Origin: a virus
Length of the DNA stretch: 61,675 bases
Strand: one strand, 5' to 3'
IMG/VR virus record: IMGVR_UViG_3300037247_000790
Span: 1-61,675 of that record
Shown here: piece by piece, positions 8,073-16,654 of the stretch
How positions within the stretch are numbered: position 1 is the first letter of the stretch
Layout of the letters: every line of letters starts with the position of its first letter
The notes under the pieces: generated by a model
What the model saw: the letters and a program-made list of their open reading frames with translations, nothing else
What the model was told of the DNA's origin: nothing
The model's database searches: none
Position numbers and translations under genes: made by a program

Positions 8073-8105
8073 GGGGGCTGAGGTTCAACGCCCCAGCCCC
8101 CTTTT
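8073..8105 (+). terminator. GC-rich hairpin followed by TTTT (plus-strand sense)
   Basis: GGGGGCTG at 8073-8080 pairs with CAGCCCCC at 8094-8101 (8 bp, 13-base loop) and TTTT follows at 8102-8105 on the plus strand. In that sense it resembles a short intrinsic terminator that would stop antisense transcription. In the sense of the capsid operon it is a stable hairpin without a U-tract, and could protect or process capsid mRNA. Confidence 0.5.
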
Positions 8106-8112
8106 CACGACC

Positions 8113-8307
8113 TTACTTGTTCGCGGGCTTTCCGCCACCCTTACCTGCTGTGGAAGGAATACCACTAGCATCATCGCCTGACGGCATACTCATTGTACGA
8201 CCGCTGCCATGCCCAGCATTACTGGTGCCTGGCGGGCGATTCCTACCAGATGGAGTCCGATTCTTAACAGCCTTCTTGGTGACTGAGGGACTCATTACTT
8301 TCCCCAT
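8113..8307 (-). CDS. Small basic low-complexity protein next to capsid
   Basis: 64 residues rich in Gly, Ser, Lys and Pro, predicted disordered. Its ATG overlaps the capsid stop codon (TAATG at 8309-8305), so it should be co-translated with the capsid; ATG at 8295 is an alternative start. No family recognised. A minor capsid-associated peptide is possible from position only. Confidence 0.55.
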   Translation of the reverse strand: MGKVMSPSVTKKAVKNRTPSGRNRPPGTSNAGHGSGRTMSMPSGDDASGIPSTAGKGGGKPANK

Positions 8308-9212
8308 TACGCACTCCGGATGAGAACGGCCCCGAAATCGTCGGAAGTCGGGTCGGCGTTACCTGCGGGCTGCTCACGCGGCCATAGGGCTTCCGAAACA
8401 TTGTACAGATCATAAGCCACGATTCCATCAGCAATGTTCCGGATAAGGAACTGCTCACGGACGGTAGGCTTGATCTGGCGAATGAGGATAATAGCCTCAC
8501 GGTGAAACAGAGCACAATCAGTCTGTCCCGTTGCAGGCACCCGAAGCAAGTTGCTTACGAATGACGGATAGGAGAACATCGGAGGAAGCTCCGCAGTCTC
8601 GATAGCCGACTTGCCGGAAATGAAGTCCTTGCTCGTCAGCTTGTCGTTACCGAACAACGAAGCAACAGCCGCAGGACCAAAGACCCAGTTGGCATCACTC
8701 GTCACACCGGCATCCCTCAAATACTGCCACGCACGCCGAAGGTTGGCATCCGTAAGATCAGCACCTAGAGTACCGACAATCTGACCGAAGCTCTGGAATA
8801 GAGCTGCTAGTGAGACCTCAACTCCACGCATAAGGGCATAGCCTAACCCGTGGGCAATTCGCTGACGCTCATCGTACTTCGACTGGACAGCTACAACTGC
8901 GTTAAGCAGAGCTGCAGCATACTCGTACGTGTCCACCGTAATCTGTTGGAAAGTCGTGCCTGAGCCACCAGTACCCACCTGAGACTGGAAGACAACGGTG
9001 TTCGAAACACCTTCAGTCTTCGTCTGGGTGTTGTAGTTGGCCCGAAGCGGAATCTCCAGGATTCGGCCAATGCTCATCTCGTCCTCGTAACTTGTGTTTA
9101 CGAGTTTCGAGAGAACTTCTTCGTACTCGATCGCGTCACGGGTGTCATCTGCCCACACCGTAGGAAGAAAGTCCTGGTGCGTGGTGGAGGTCATTTCCCT
9201 GTCTGTTACCAT
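8307..9212 (-). CDS. Major capsid protein (HK97-fold type)
   Basis: 301 residues, directly downstream of the scaffold-like gene, the usual order for tailed-phage shells. The N-terminus PTVWADDTRDAIEYEEVLSK and the early IPLRANYNTQTKTEG are typical of phage coats in which an N-terminal arm precedes the E-loop. The middle region YDERQRIAHGLGYALMRGVEVSL resembles the long spine helix, and the end has the strand ALFHREAIILIRQIK. ATG 9212 has AAGGTG upstream; ATG 9194 is an alternative. Assigned from order, size and layout rather than a decisive motif. Confidence 0.75.
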   Translation of the reverse strand: MVTDREMTSTTHQDFLPTVWADDTRDAIEYEEVLSKLVNTSYEDEMSIGRILEIPLRANYNTQTKTEGVSNTVVFQSQVGTGGSGTTFQQITVDTYEYAAALLNAVVAVQSKYDERQRIAHGLGYALMRGVEVSLAALFQSFGQIVGTLGADLTDANLRRAWQYLRDAGVTSDANWVFGPAAVASLFGNDKLTSKDFISGKSAIETAELPPMFSYPSFVSNLLRVPATGQTDCALFHREAIILIRQIKPTVREQFLIRNIADGIVAYDLYNVSEALWPREQPAGNADPTSDDFGAVLIRSA

Positions 9213-9240
9213 TGGAGAAATTCACCTTACCTTTCTAAAA

Positions 9241-10278
9241 TTAACTTACTCGTCTGCGGCCTAGTTCGACCTGATTAATGTATTCCTGCGCTTCCCTGCC
9301 AGTGGGATCAGACTTCTTCAATTCTTTGTAGTAGCCTGAATCATAGACCCCAGGAGCGGGAGCGTTTGTCGCACTCGACCGTGATTTGGGCGTCTTTGGC
9401 GGAGGGTTGCCTTTGGAGGCAGCTAACTTCGCCTGCGCTGCCTTGACTGCAGCAGAAGATGCAATCTTCTTCGCAACATCAGGCCGCTTCGAGGCACGCC
9501 CACGTTCGGCATCCTGCCCAGCCTCGAATGCGCGTGAGAACAGGAACCCAAACAGCCCGCTCATAAAATATGGTTGGGCCTGTGCAGCCTGTGCGGGATC
9601 GCCCTCCATTCGTTGGGCAGTCACCACCACTCGCTGCAGCTCCTGTGCCTGCTCATCCGTCAGTTTCGGCAGCTTGTTCTGAAGAATGTCAGTGAATCCG
9701 CCTTCGATGGCCCGCCGGTAGGTTCCAGAGACATCCGCAACGATGGCTGAGCCATAGTCACGAAGGTTTCCCTCGAACTTCTGCGGGTCGAAAACGTCTG
9801 ACGAGATCGACTCGTCTTTCTTGGCCGCTTTTACAAGTGCATCTTTTGCAGCGGCAGCATCGTCGGCCAGACCTTTGAGGGCTGTCCGCCCCTGCTCGAT
9901 CAGAGATTGAGACTCAGTTTGTGCCTGGGTAGAACGGTGTACGTCCTGAACCTGGCGATCGACCTGATCCTTGACCCGTGCCGAAATCTGCTCCTGTACT
10001 TCAGGTGTTGCAAGCACCTGCTCAGCGTACGCGGACGCAAATGCAGAAATCGTTTCGTCGTCTAGAGTTAGGTCGTCAGACTCTTCAGAGACCTCATCCC
10101 CTTCAGGTGCCGCGTCTTCGTCTGATTTAGGAGCTTCTTCTTCAGAAGTGTCCTCAGTCTCATCCGCTGCGGTGGCCTGATCTGTAGGCTCGGTCTCGTC
10201 TGTGTCTACCTTGTCTGTAGGCTCATCTCCCTGAGCTACCGTATCTTCCTGAGTAGAATTGCTATCCAATAGAGCCAA
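9241..10278 (-). CDS. Scaffolding protein
   Basis: 345 residues from TTG 10278, which has GGCGGAG seven bases upstream; GTG at 10311 would add 11 residues but has no ribosome site. The first 90 residues are highly acidic (strings of E, D, S, T). The middle is long and helical with many Q and A (VQEQISARVKDQVDRQVQDV), and the C-terminus turns basic (KKIASSAAVKAAQAKLAAS). This acidic-helical-basic plan immediately before the capsid gene is the signature of a scaffold guiding procapsid assembly. It overlaps the upstream gene by 17 bases. Confidence 0.75.
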   Translation of the reverse strand: MALLDSNSTQEDTVAQGDEPTDKVDTDETEPTDQATAADETEDTSEEEAPKSDEDAAPEGDEVSEESDDLTLDDETISAFASAYAEQVLATPEVQEQISARVKDQVDRQVQDVHRSTQAQTESQSLIEQGRTALKGLADDAAAAKDALVKAAKKDESISSDVFDPQKFEGNLRDYGSAIVADVSGTYRRAIEGGFTDILQNKLPKLTDEQAQELQRVVVTAQRMEGDPAQAAQAQPYFMSGLFGFLFSRAFEAGQDAERGRASKRPDVAKKIASSAAVKAAQAKLAASKGNPPPKTPKSRSSATNAPAPGVYDSGYYKELKKSDPTGREAQEYINQVELGRRRVS

Positions 10279-10537
10279 TTGTAATCTCCGCCTTTCCGTG
10301 TAAATGATCACTCATACACAATTGTCGCGTGCGTCCCCAGTTATACAATAATGAGTTGTTGCCTATACCCTGAAAGAACACGTGACAAACTGTTGGATCA
10401 TCCCATACCTCATCAAATGTGGTACGAAGCCAATCAAGGAAATCAGGATGGTCAAGCGTACGCCAGTCTCCTTCATGTATGTCATTCCTAGTACGGATAA
10501 TACGCGAGCGGGCAATGCTAAAGTCAACGAAGTCCAA
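10262..10537 (-). CDS. Hypothetical protein upstream of scaffold
   Basis: 91 residues from TTG 10537, preceded by AGGAGG 11 bases away and by the promoter at 10562-10591. Aromatic- and histidine-rich (DEVWDDPTVCHVFFQGIGNN). It overlaps the scaffold start, so it may serve to couple translation. No homology recognised. Without it the 300 bases before the scaffold would be empty despite a strong promoter. Confidence 0.5.
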   Translation of the reverse strand: MDFVDFSIARSRIIRTRNDIHEGDWRTLDHPDFLDWLRTTFDEVWDDPTVCHVFFQGIGNNSLLYNWGRTRQLCMSDHLHGKAEITIGSIG

Positions 10538-10561
10538 CTGTATTTTATCCTCCTACTACGA

Positions 10562-10591
10562 ATTATACCATAACCTTTACGTCAACGTCAA
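10562..10591 (-). promoter_or_regulatory. Leftward sigma70-like promoter (TTGACG-N18-TATAAT)
   Basis: Minus strand: TTGACG at 10591-10586, 18 bases ending TTATGG, TATAAT at 10567-10562. A second TTGACG (10585-10580) lies in tandem inside the spacer. A likely major late promoter for scaffold and capsid, placed just after the stop of the 1709-residue gene. Confidence 0.8.
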
Positions 10592-10593
10592 GT

Positions 10594-13500
10594 TTAGTCC
10601 AACGTTCCCAATCCACCAAGACCGCCTAGCCCACCAAGTGGTAGATCACTAGATGAGCCAGTTAGGATCTCCAGCCCAAGCTGGCCAACATCACGCCAGC
10701 CCCACCGATCCAAGATACCGATCATGTCGGAATTCTGCCTAAGCCAAATCTCCTTTCGAAGACTTAGACGTTCTTGGTAAAACTTTAGAAGAGTATCAGA
10801 CCGTAGGTAGGGCTCGATCATTCCTTCCAAGATGACTGGATCAATATGCCCGTAGTGCTCAGTCAGATTAGCTGTAAGTTGCTGCCTAAGTTCTAATTCA
10901 TAATCCTCTGCAGAATCTGGTAAGTTAGGTCTCCGTTCACGAACTTCGGCCCATGATTGATCTCTCAGATCCCACCATCCGGCACGACGAATTGTACGCG
11001 AATCATCAGTATACTGCTTGACAGCAGAAATGTCTTGGAGATCAGGGCTGAGATTCGAAAGCAGTTCTGCTTCTCTCGTGGGACCAAGGCGGGAGGTGAA
11101 GTCGTCCAGCGCATCGAACATTCGCTCTCTCTCACGGGGATCGGCAGTTGCATTTGGAAACCGATCAAAGACTGCATAGTAGTCGAAGATGTCTTGAGCC
11201 AAGCCAGGTACATCAGGACGCTGATCCTCCTCCAGTCCGAGAATGGTGAAGATCGAATTGCGGACAACGGACTGACCCAACATCTGTGTGCGAATACTGC
11301 GAAAGGTTTCCTTGAAATCTACAAAGGTCTCTGGATTAGCAGGATTGATGAGATCGGCTGCTTGCTGAATCTGATCGGTCAGAACTTCCCTTGCTTCTTT
11401 AAGGCTGTCAAACGCTTGACTCTCCGGCGTTTGCCTACGAAGAGCATATTGTTCCTCAATCTGCTTAATCACCTCGGCATGGCGAAGTTCAAAGTCGTGA
11501 CGATCCAGCGGAAGTAGTTCTCCACGAGTGCGTGGTGCCCCAAACGGCAGATGGTCATATCGTGGCGTGCCGTCAGGACGGGTGAGTGCGATATGACCTC
11601 GTTCAATGTCATTGTTAATCACATCTAAGATCAGCCTAGATGGGGGTGTGTAACTCTGGACACCCGTACCGATCAACTCCGGCAGTGCGAGATGAGCGTC
11701 CTCCCAGCCGCCTTCCTCAATGACTTCAACCAAGGCCTGAAGGAAGAAGGGCGTGGTACGAGCAATGATCTCCCGCCTAACGGTTGTCCAATCACGTGTC
11801 AACCGCTCACCTGCAAAATTCTCGCCCGTTACGAAAATATCGTATAAGGAAGACAGCCCAGGAGACATCTTGCCTTCCAGGAACGATGCGACTGCCTGCT
11901 TCACGTCTAGATCAACGAAGTCATCAATGTCTGTCTTGACCCCAGGCGCCTGAGCAACTGCAGCTCCTACCCTGGTTACGAACCTGATCAGAGGCCCATA
12001 CCCACCCGTCAGGTCTACACGGGTTGGGCCAATCCGAACCTTACCCCAGTCAGCTGAACGGGGATCGTGCTCAACATCGTATCCGGCAGCCTTCATCATG
12101 CCTAAGAGAGAAGTAATCACACCAGCCGTGCCAATGAAGCTACGGGCTGCCATCTTCCGCACATAGGGAACATCATGAAAGAGGTAGAACGGTGCTTGCA
12201 CACGAGACGCAGCAAGACGAGCGGCGAACATCATCTGGTTGATGACCGGAGCGTGCGCTTCTCCTGGGCCTAGTGTTCCTCGTCCAGTCATACGATTGAC
12301 GAAGTTTGTCATGCCACCAATCTCATCCGAGTTGTAGCCCGCAGCCATCATCAGTGGGCGGTGTGTCTTCCAGATGTCGAATCGGAGGGAGGCTAGGCCA
12401 ACAGAGTAGGAGCGTGCAGTTCGTCGGACTGGATCGGACACAGTACGAACGATAGCTTTGGCAGGACCAGGAAGAGCATCGTGCAGATCGTCCAGGAAGC
12501 TACGCTTGCCTCGAATGAACAATTGCTCCTCAATTAGCTCCTCACCAGGGCCACGTCCGGCAGCTTCCTCCAATGCGCGAATCTTGAGACCTTCGCCAGA
12601 CTCCAGTGCGACCTTGTACATAGGATCGTCTACGGCTCGTGTTGCATAGGCAGCAGTAAAGTCCTCGTCTAGGAAGATCCTGGCCGTTCGCCCTACGAAG
12701 GGAATGTACTGCTTCGGGAAGGCAATGGCTGTGATCGCCTGCCGTCCAATTGCGGATAAGTCGCCCGCACCAGATAGCAGCACACGCTGGAGGTTGAAGA
12801 CCTTTAGGGCGTCTCGTCCTATCTTCGTCCAGAATGTGGTAATCTTCCCCTTAGACATAGCCTTGGCGAAGTCACTCCCAAACGCGTGCAGCAGGAGAGC
12901 CTGTCTTGATGGTGGAGGAGGTAGGCCGTCCATTAGCTCGTCCAACGCCTCCAACGCATTCTTCATGTCCAACGGGCGCTGACGGTAGGTATCCCGAAGC
13001 ACATCCTCCAGAGATAGAAGCTCCTCATCCGTAAAGTGTCCCCGTGGAGGTTCAATGACAGGTAACGCCCGCTTGCCTTTAAGTCCCTTGCTGAGTCCTG
13101 CAAGGACCCCCCCAGGCTTGCGCCCCTCTGCCTTGGCCGCAATCTCAGCCAGCCGTGCAGCTTTTGCTACTTGCTCCTGGAGAATGTCATGGGCAATCGA
13201 TCGCTGTGCCCTCTTCAACCTGGGTGCCGAGCGAATGATCGAATTCAGACGTTCAACCGTATCCGCCCCACTCTTAGGACGAGTCTTGAACAATCTCCCG
13301 CTGGGAAGCCGCCGTTCAGCCTCTGCCTGTAATCTCTGGAACTCCTCTGGAGCCACACCACCAGGACGGGCTGAGGGCGCGGCCTCCTCACGTACCAGAG
13401 TTAGTTCGTTTAACTTCTTGATTACAGGTTTCTTCCGTCCTGGTATCTCAACGATTCGACTACCAGGTCTGCCAGGAGCACCACCACGAACGGTGCCACG

Positions 13501-15723
13501 AGCGGTCTCACCCTTGGGGGTTGTGAATTCGACTAGATCACCCTTGCGGATTTGCTTGCGTTCGAGGGGAACAGCACGGGGTTCAGCACGTGCGGGCGCT
13601 TCCCCAATAGGACGTGTAGGAGCTGCTATAGCAGGCTCTTGGATGGGCGCTGTTGGCACTGCTTGAGAAACGCGAACATTTGCTGAATCGAATATGATAT
13701 CCGCCTTGGCAACGCCTACTCCCTCAGCACCATGATAGCCTTGCGTTTGCAGCTCGTCTACCAATCGCTGCATGTCACCCGCCGTATCAGCTAGGCCCAA
13801 CGTTCGTTGCACGTCTGCAACCACGTCCGGCGAGGCCATGTTGAGATCAGCCCGACGAAAGACAGAAACCGTTTCCTCTGCCTGTCCTGCGATTCTTGCC
13901 GCAGTCTTAGCTGATACCTGTGCCAAATCCTCTGTGGTGTGGAGATAGACACCAGGCAGCGTACCTGTTGTAGCCGTAGTTGGTTGGACTGTACGAGTGC
14001 TCCTAATTGCCCCCGCACCTATATCTGTTGTTCCGTGAAAGCGAATAACTTCACCTTCACGAGCGACAGGAACGCGAACTTCCTCCACTGCACGCCCAAG
14101 CCTAGCAACTTCTTCGGCCCTCTCAGCACCGCCATATTTACGAGCAATTCGTCGTACAATGCCAGGAACGGTTTCCAGACCAACCCTAGCACCACCTGCA
14201 GTGACAAACGCAATTGCTCCCTGCCATGCAGGGGGAGATTCATCGCCTCTCTCTTGAGCACCCGCATAGAATTGCACAGTGTTGATCAGCCCCTCACGAA
14301 CGAACAATTCCATAAGCTGCGGTGCTCGTTTTATGCCTCTTAGCACAGGTGCACCCAACAATGTAGAGGGAACAGCGATTTCCGCTAGAATCTCTGCAAC
14401 GTTCTCCGCCCAGCTTTCTGGTAGGCCAACTGACTCCAACGCTTCACGGAAGAGGGGACGAGTCAAGGGAGCAAAAACCATTTGCTCGCCTTTCGCTGCC
14501 TCTAGCGCTTCACCTCCGACATCACGAATTGGAGCCGCAATTCCTCTGCCAGCTTCTTTGAGTTCCGCCACAGCACCACCAACATCGCCCGTAACAATGT
14601 CGCCCAATGCCTGAGCAAGATCAATAATGGGAGGCTTTCGCGGACGAAAGAGTTCTCGTCCAATTTCCAGCGGCGCCTCAGCAACCTCCCGCAATCCGCC
14701 TAGAAGTTTTCCTTCCGCAAACGCTTCCTCCCCAATCTCTGGCCCAATGGCTTTTTCAATGTTGCCTAAGACCGGAACATCCGCAAAGACTCCCCGCTGT
14801 TCCCGTGTTTGGGCAGCCTCTTCGCGTTGTTGGGCTGAGTCAAAACGGGCTACGGCTGCTAGTTTCGCTGCAAAGTCAGGATCTTGGTTGCTAAGCTGAG
14901 TATATGCCAGTTGTAGCGCCTCACCATCAGACAGGTTTGGTGTCTGTACGCGGATAAGCGGTAGGAACCCACTTACCTGTGCATCTATATCACGCCGCCA
15001 TGCGTCGATCTGATCGGGATCGGGACGTTCGCCCTCTTCAATGTATATGGACATAGGGGGCTCGCCAGTTGAACCTTGCGTTGTCTGAAGAATGCGATTT
15101 GCTGTACGACGATCGGCTGCTGGAATCTCATAGATGTCAAACCCAGGTTGGTTAGCTACATCAACAATGTGCTTGAAGTCGTCTGGACTCATTCCTTCTT
15201 TTGCAAGCCCTGCAGCCATTGGTCCCAAAAGTGACTGCTCCTCCGGACTCATCCGCTCCATGTCGGAGCTGAATTGGGCTAGACGATATTGCCCTTCTTG
15301 CTCACGGGCACGATCGTATAACTCAAATCCGTTGAGATCTAGTCCTCGACTTGCGGCAATCTGAGCCACCTGTTGCAATATGTTGTCACGGGGATGTGCA
15401 GGCTTCATGGAGTCTACGAGCATCTGCGTCTGCTGAGATTCCTGTTGCTGCGCCTGCTGCCGATCCATCTGAAAGACTTCTTCTGCAGCTTGATCGGACA
15501 GCGCCCTTTCCTGCTGAGCAAACTGGAAAAACTGATTGACCTCTGTTAGAAGTGAAGACTGTTGCGCGACGTGGGTTTCCTCAGCTGTAGGAGGACGAAG
15601 GTTGAAGACAGTTTCTTGCTGCTGGCGTTCCTTTTCCTTGCGCTCTTCCTCGAACGCGCGGCGCTGAGCCAGCGTAATGGTAGGCTGTGCCTTCTCACCA
15701 AAGAGACCAGGAATTAGAACCAT
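10594..15723 (-). CDS. Giant internal virion (ejection) protein with ADP-ribosyltransferase-like domain
   Basis: 1709 residues, the longest gene. Residues 1-100 are Gln/Glu-rich coiled coil. About 560-685 carry an ART-like domain: FHGTT with H563, GVYLHTTEDLAQ with Y593, and a closing GYHGAEG...ADIIFDSANVRV, as in ART domains of phage polyvalent proteins. About 720-775 is a small KOW-like barrel (IRKGDLVEF...TVRGG). About 1000-1450 resembles large phage polyvalent-protein regions (TNFVNRMTGRG; DPRSADWGKVRIGPTRVDLTGG). Helical to the end, closing in a GLGGLGGLG tail. Family knowledge: such proteins are packed in the virion and injected with the DNA. Enzymatic activity is an inference, as the third catalytic residue is not clear. 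Confidence 0.7.
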   Translation of the reverse strand: MVLIPGLFGEKAQPTITLAQRRAFEEERKEKERQQQETVFNLRPPTAEETHVAQQSSLLTEVNQFFQFAQQERALSDQAAEEVFQMDRQQAQQQESQQTQMLVDSMKPAHPRDNILQQVAQIAASRGLDLNGFELYDRAREQEGQYRLAQFSSDMERMSPEEQSLLGPMAAGLAKEGMSPDDFKHIVDVANQPGFDIYEIPAADRRTANRILQTTQGSTGEPPMSIYIEEGERPDPDQIDAWRRDIDAQVSGFLPLIRVQTPNLSDGEALQLAYTQLSNQDPDFAAKLAAVARFDSAQQREEAAQTREQRGVFADVPVLGNIEKAIGPEIGEEAFAEGKLLGGLREVAEAPLEIGRELFRPRKPPIIDLAQALGDIVTGDVGGAVAELKEAGRGIAAPIRDVGGEALEAAKGEQMVFAPLTRPLFREALESVGLPESWAENVAEILAEIAVPSTLLGAPVLRGIKRAPQLMELFVREGLINTVQFYAGAQERGDESPPAWQGAIAFVTAGGARVGLETVPGIVRRIARKYGGAERAEEVARLGRAVEEVRVPVAREGEVIRFHGTTDIGAGAIRSTRTVQPTTATTGTLPGVYLHTTEDLAQVSAKTAARIAGQAEETVSVFRRADLNMASPDVVADVQRTLGLADTAGDMQRLVDELQTQGYHGAEGVGVAKADIIFDSANVRVSQAVPTAPIQEPAIAAPTRPIGEAPARAEPRAVPLERKQIRKGDLVEFTTPKGETARGTVRGGAPGRPGSRIVEIPGRKKPVIKKLNELTLVREEAAPSARPGGVAPEEFQRLQAEAERRLPSGRLFKTRPKSGADTVERLNSIIRSAPRLKRAQRSIAHDILQEQVAKAARLAEIAAKAEGRKPGGVLAGLSKGLKGKRALPVIEPPRGHFTDEELLSLEDVLRDTYRQRPLDMKNALEALDELMDGLPPPPSRQALLLHAFGSDFAKAMSKGKITTFWTKIGRDALKVFNLQRVLLSGAGDLSAIGRQAITAIAFPKQYIPFVGRTARIFLDEDFTAAYATRAVDDPMYKVALESGEGLKIRALEEAAGRGPGEELIEEQLFIRGKRSFLDDLHDALPGPAKAIVRTVSDPVRRTARSYSVGLASLRFDIWKTHRPLMMAAGYNSDEIGGMTNFVNRMTGRGTLGPGEAHAPVINQMMFAARLAASRVQAPFYLFHDVPYVRKMAARSFIGTAGVITSLLGMMKAAGYDVEHDPRSADWGKVRIGPTRVDLTGGYGPLIRFVTRVGAAVAQAPGVKTDIDDFVDLDVKQAVASFLEGKMSPGLSSLYDIFVTGENFAGERLTRDWTTVRREIIARTTPFFLQALVEVIEEGGWEDAHLALPELIGTGVQSYTPPSRLILDVINNDIERGHIALTRPDGTPRYDHLPFGAPRTRGELLPLDRHDFELRHAEVIKQIEEQYALRRQTPESQAFDSLKEAREVLTDQIQQAADLINPANPETFVDFKETFRSIRTQMLGQSVVRNSIFTILGLEEDQRPDVPGLAQDIFDYYAVFDRFPNATADPRERERMFDALDDFTSRLGPTREAELLSNLSPDLQDISAVKQYTDDSRTIRRAGWWDLRDQSWAEVRERRPNLPDSAEDYELELRQQLTANLTEHYGHIDPVILEGMIEPYLRSDTLLKFYQERLSLRKEIWLRQNSDMIGILDRWGWRDVGQLGLEILTGSSSDLPLGGLGGLGGLGTLD

Positions 15724-15885
15724 TTATTTCTTACGTGGTTTGAAGTCGGGATTATGCTTCTTCGCCTGGAGAAGACGAACTTGAGCCTTTGCCTTAGATT
15801 TTGTTGTACCCTTCGATCGAACCTTGCCTGTGGATCGGTTGATAACCTTATAGCGTGTTCCGCTACGCCTAATTGTATACGGCAT
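15724..15885 (-). CDS. Small basic conserved-type protein
   Basis: 53 residues from ATG 15885, which has GGAGAG upstream; the longer in-frame extension to 16029 has no such site and lies inside the endonuclease gene. The sequence MPYTIRRSGTRYKVINRSTG is followed by a Lys/Arg-rich helix with AKAQVRLLQAKKHNP. This is a plan I associate with small basic proteins of phages and large viruses of unknown role. Its stop adjoins the start of the giant protein. Confidence 0.6.
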   Translation of the reverse strand: MPYTIRRSGTRYKVINRSTGKVRSKGTTKSKAKAQVRLLQAKKHNPDFKPRKK

Positions 15886-16330
15886 CCACATCTCTCCGAT
15901 TAGCGCAGGGAATTGAACAAAAACGCGGCCCGTGTGCCAAACCCAGAGGACGGTAGGAGTCTGCGCCACACGTAGGGCAGACTCGCAGAATACCTCTGCG
16001 CTGTGGGCCAGTTGTCTGTAGTGGATCAAAGACCGTGTTTTGGAGCTTCACGCTATAAGGGCGCACTTGATCACTGAAGTCAATTAATGCAGCAAAGCGC
16101 GATAGCGTCCAAACAAAGAACGGCTTCCGACTTGGCATAATGGTAGCATGAATATGGCCCATGCCCGTCACGCGCAGAAGTGCCGAAATGATCTCCAGTT
16201 CCGTATTCCCCACGGTGATTCGTCGTGGACGAGTTGCGTGTACGCTTCCCTCACCATCGATCATTGCACCCATCCAGGCTGCCTCAACTGGACTCATCTG
16301 TCGAATGTAACTAGGAAGAGGAGGGGGCAC
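15869..16330 (-). CDS. LAGLIDADG-type homing endonuclease-like protein
   Basis: 153 residues. AAWMGAMIDGEGSV at 17-30 is a LAGLIDADG motif with the acidic D and E in place. It is followed by the expected strand RITVGNTELEIISALLRVTGMG and by RPYSVKLQ near 85. One motif only, so it would act as a homodimer. The C-terminal CPTCG...FCSIPCANR is a zinc knuckle. GTG 16330 directly follows the previous stop (TAAGTG). Family knowledge: these enzymes cut a target site to spread their own gene. Here it is free-standing between virion genes; no intron or intein boundary is visible. Confidence 0.75.
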   Translation of the reverse strand: MPPPLPSYIRQMSPVEAAWMGAMIDGEGSVHATRPRRITVGNTELEIISALLRVTGMGHIHATIMPSRKPFFVWTLSRFAALIDFSDQVRPYSVKLQNTVFDPLQTTGPQRRGILRVCPTCGADSYRPLGLAHGPRFCSIPCANRRDVDAVYN

Positions 16331-16645
16331 TTACCTGTGAACCTCCCGTAAGTCCTTGCCCTGAGTTTTCGTGGTAGTGGACTGCCCCTTCTTGGACAGC
16401 TCACCCTTGCGAGCGTGACCTTCCGTACGTTCGACAGTACCAACTGCGGAGGTGAAGGGGTCAGCCTTATGGTCTGCTTCTAATCCGAAGAACGCATTCC
16501 CATAGACCTCTGCCTGCAGCTCATGGATAAAGTCCCATGCCTCCGCACGAGTCGCATGCGTCTTGCCCATAGGAGTGTTGTCACGGGTGCGAATGGGCAA
16601 GTAGCGACTGCCCATTTTTATTACGTCGTATCGTTCGTCTGCCAT
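16331..16645 (-). CDS. Hypothetical protein
   Basis: 104 residues from ATG 16645 with TAGGAG upstream. N-terminal half mixed (MADERYDVIKMGSRYLPI, ATRAEAWDFIHELQAEVYG); the C-terminal 40 residues are basic and disordered with many K, T and Q. Sits between internal virion proteins and the homing endonuclease. No family recognised. Confidence 0.55.
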   Translation of the reverse strand: MADERYDVIKMGSRYLPIRTRDNTPMGKTHATRAEAWDFIHELQAEVYGNAFFGLEADHKADPFTSAVGTVERTEGHARKGELSKKGQSTTTKTQGKDLREVHR

Positions 16646-16654
16646 ATGATTCTC

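Noticed and set aside
10594-15723. Tape-measure protein for a long tail
   Set aside because: It lacks the regular hydrophobic repeats and membrane stretches of tape measures, and its ART-like and polyvalent-type regions, with no tail-tube genes nearby, fit an ejected internal protein better.
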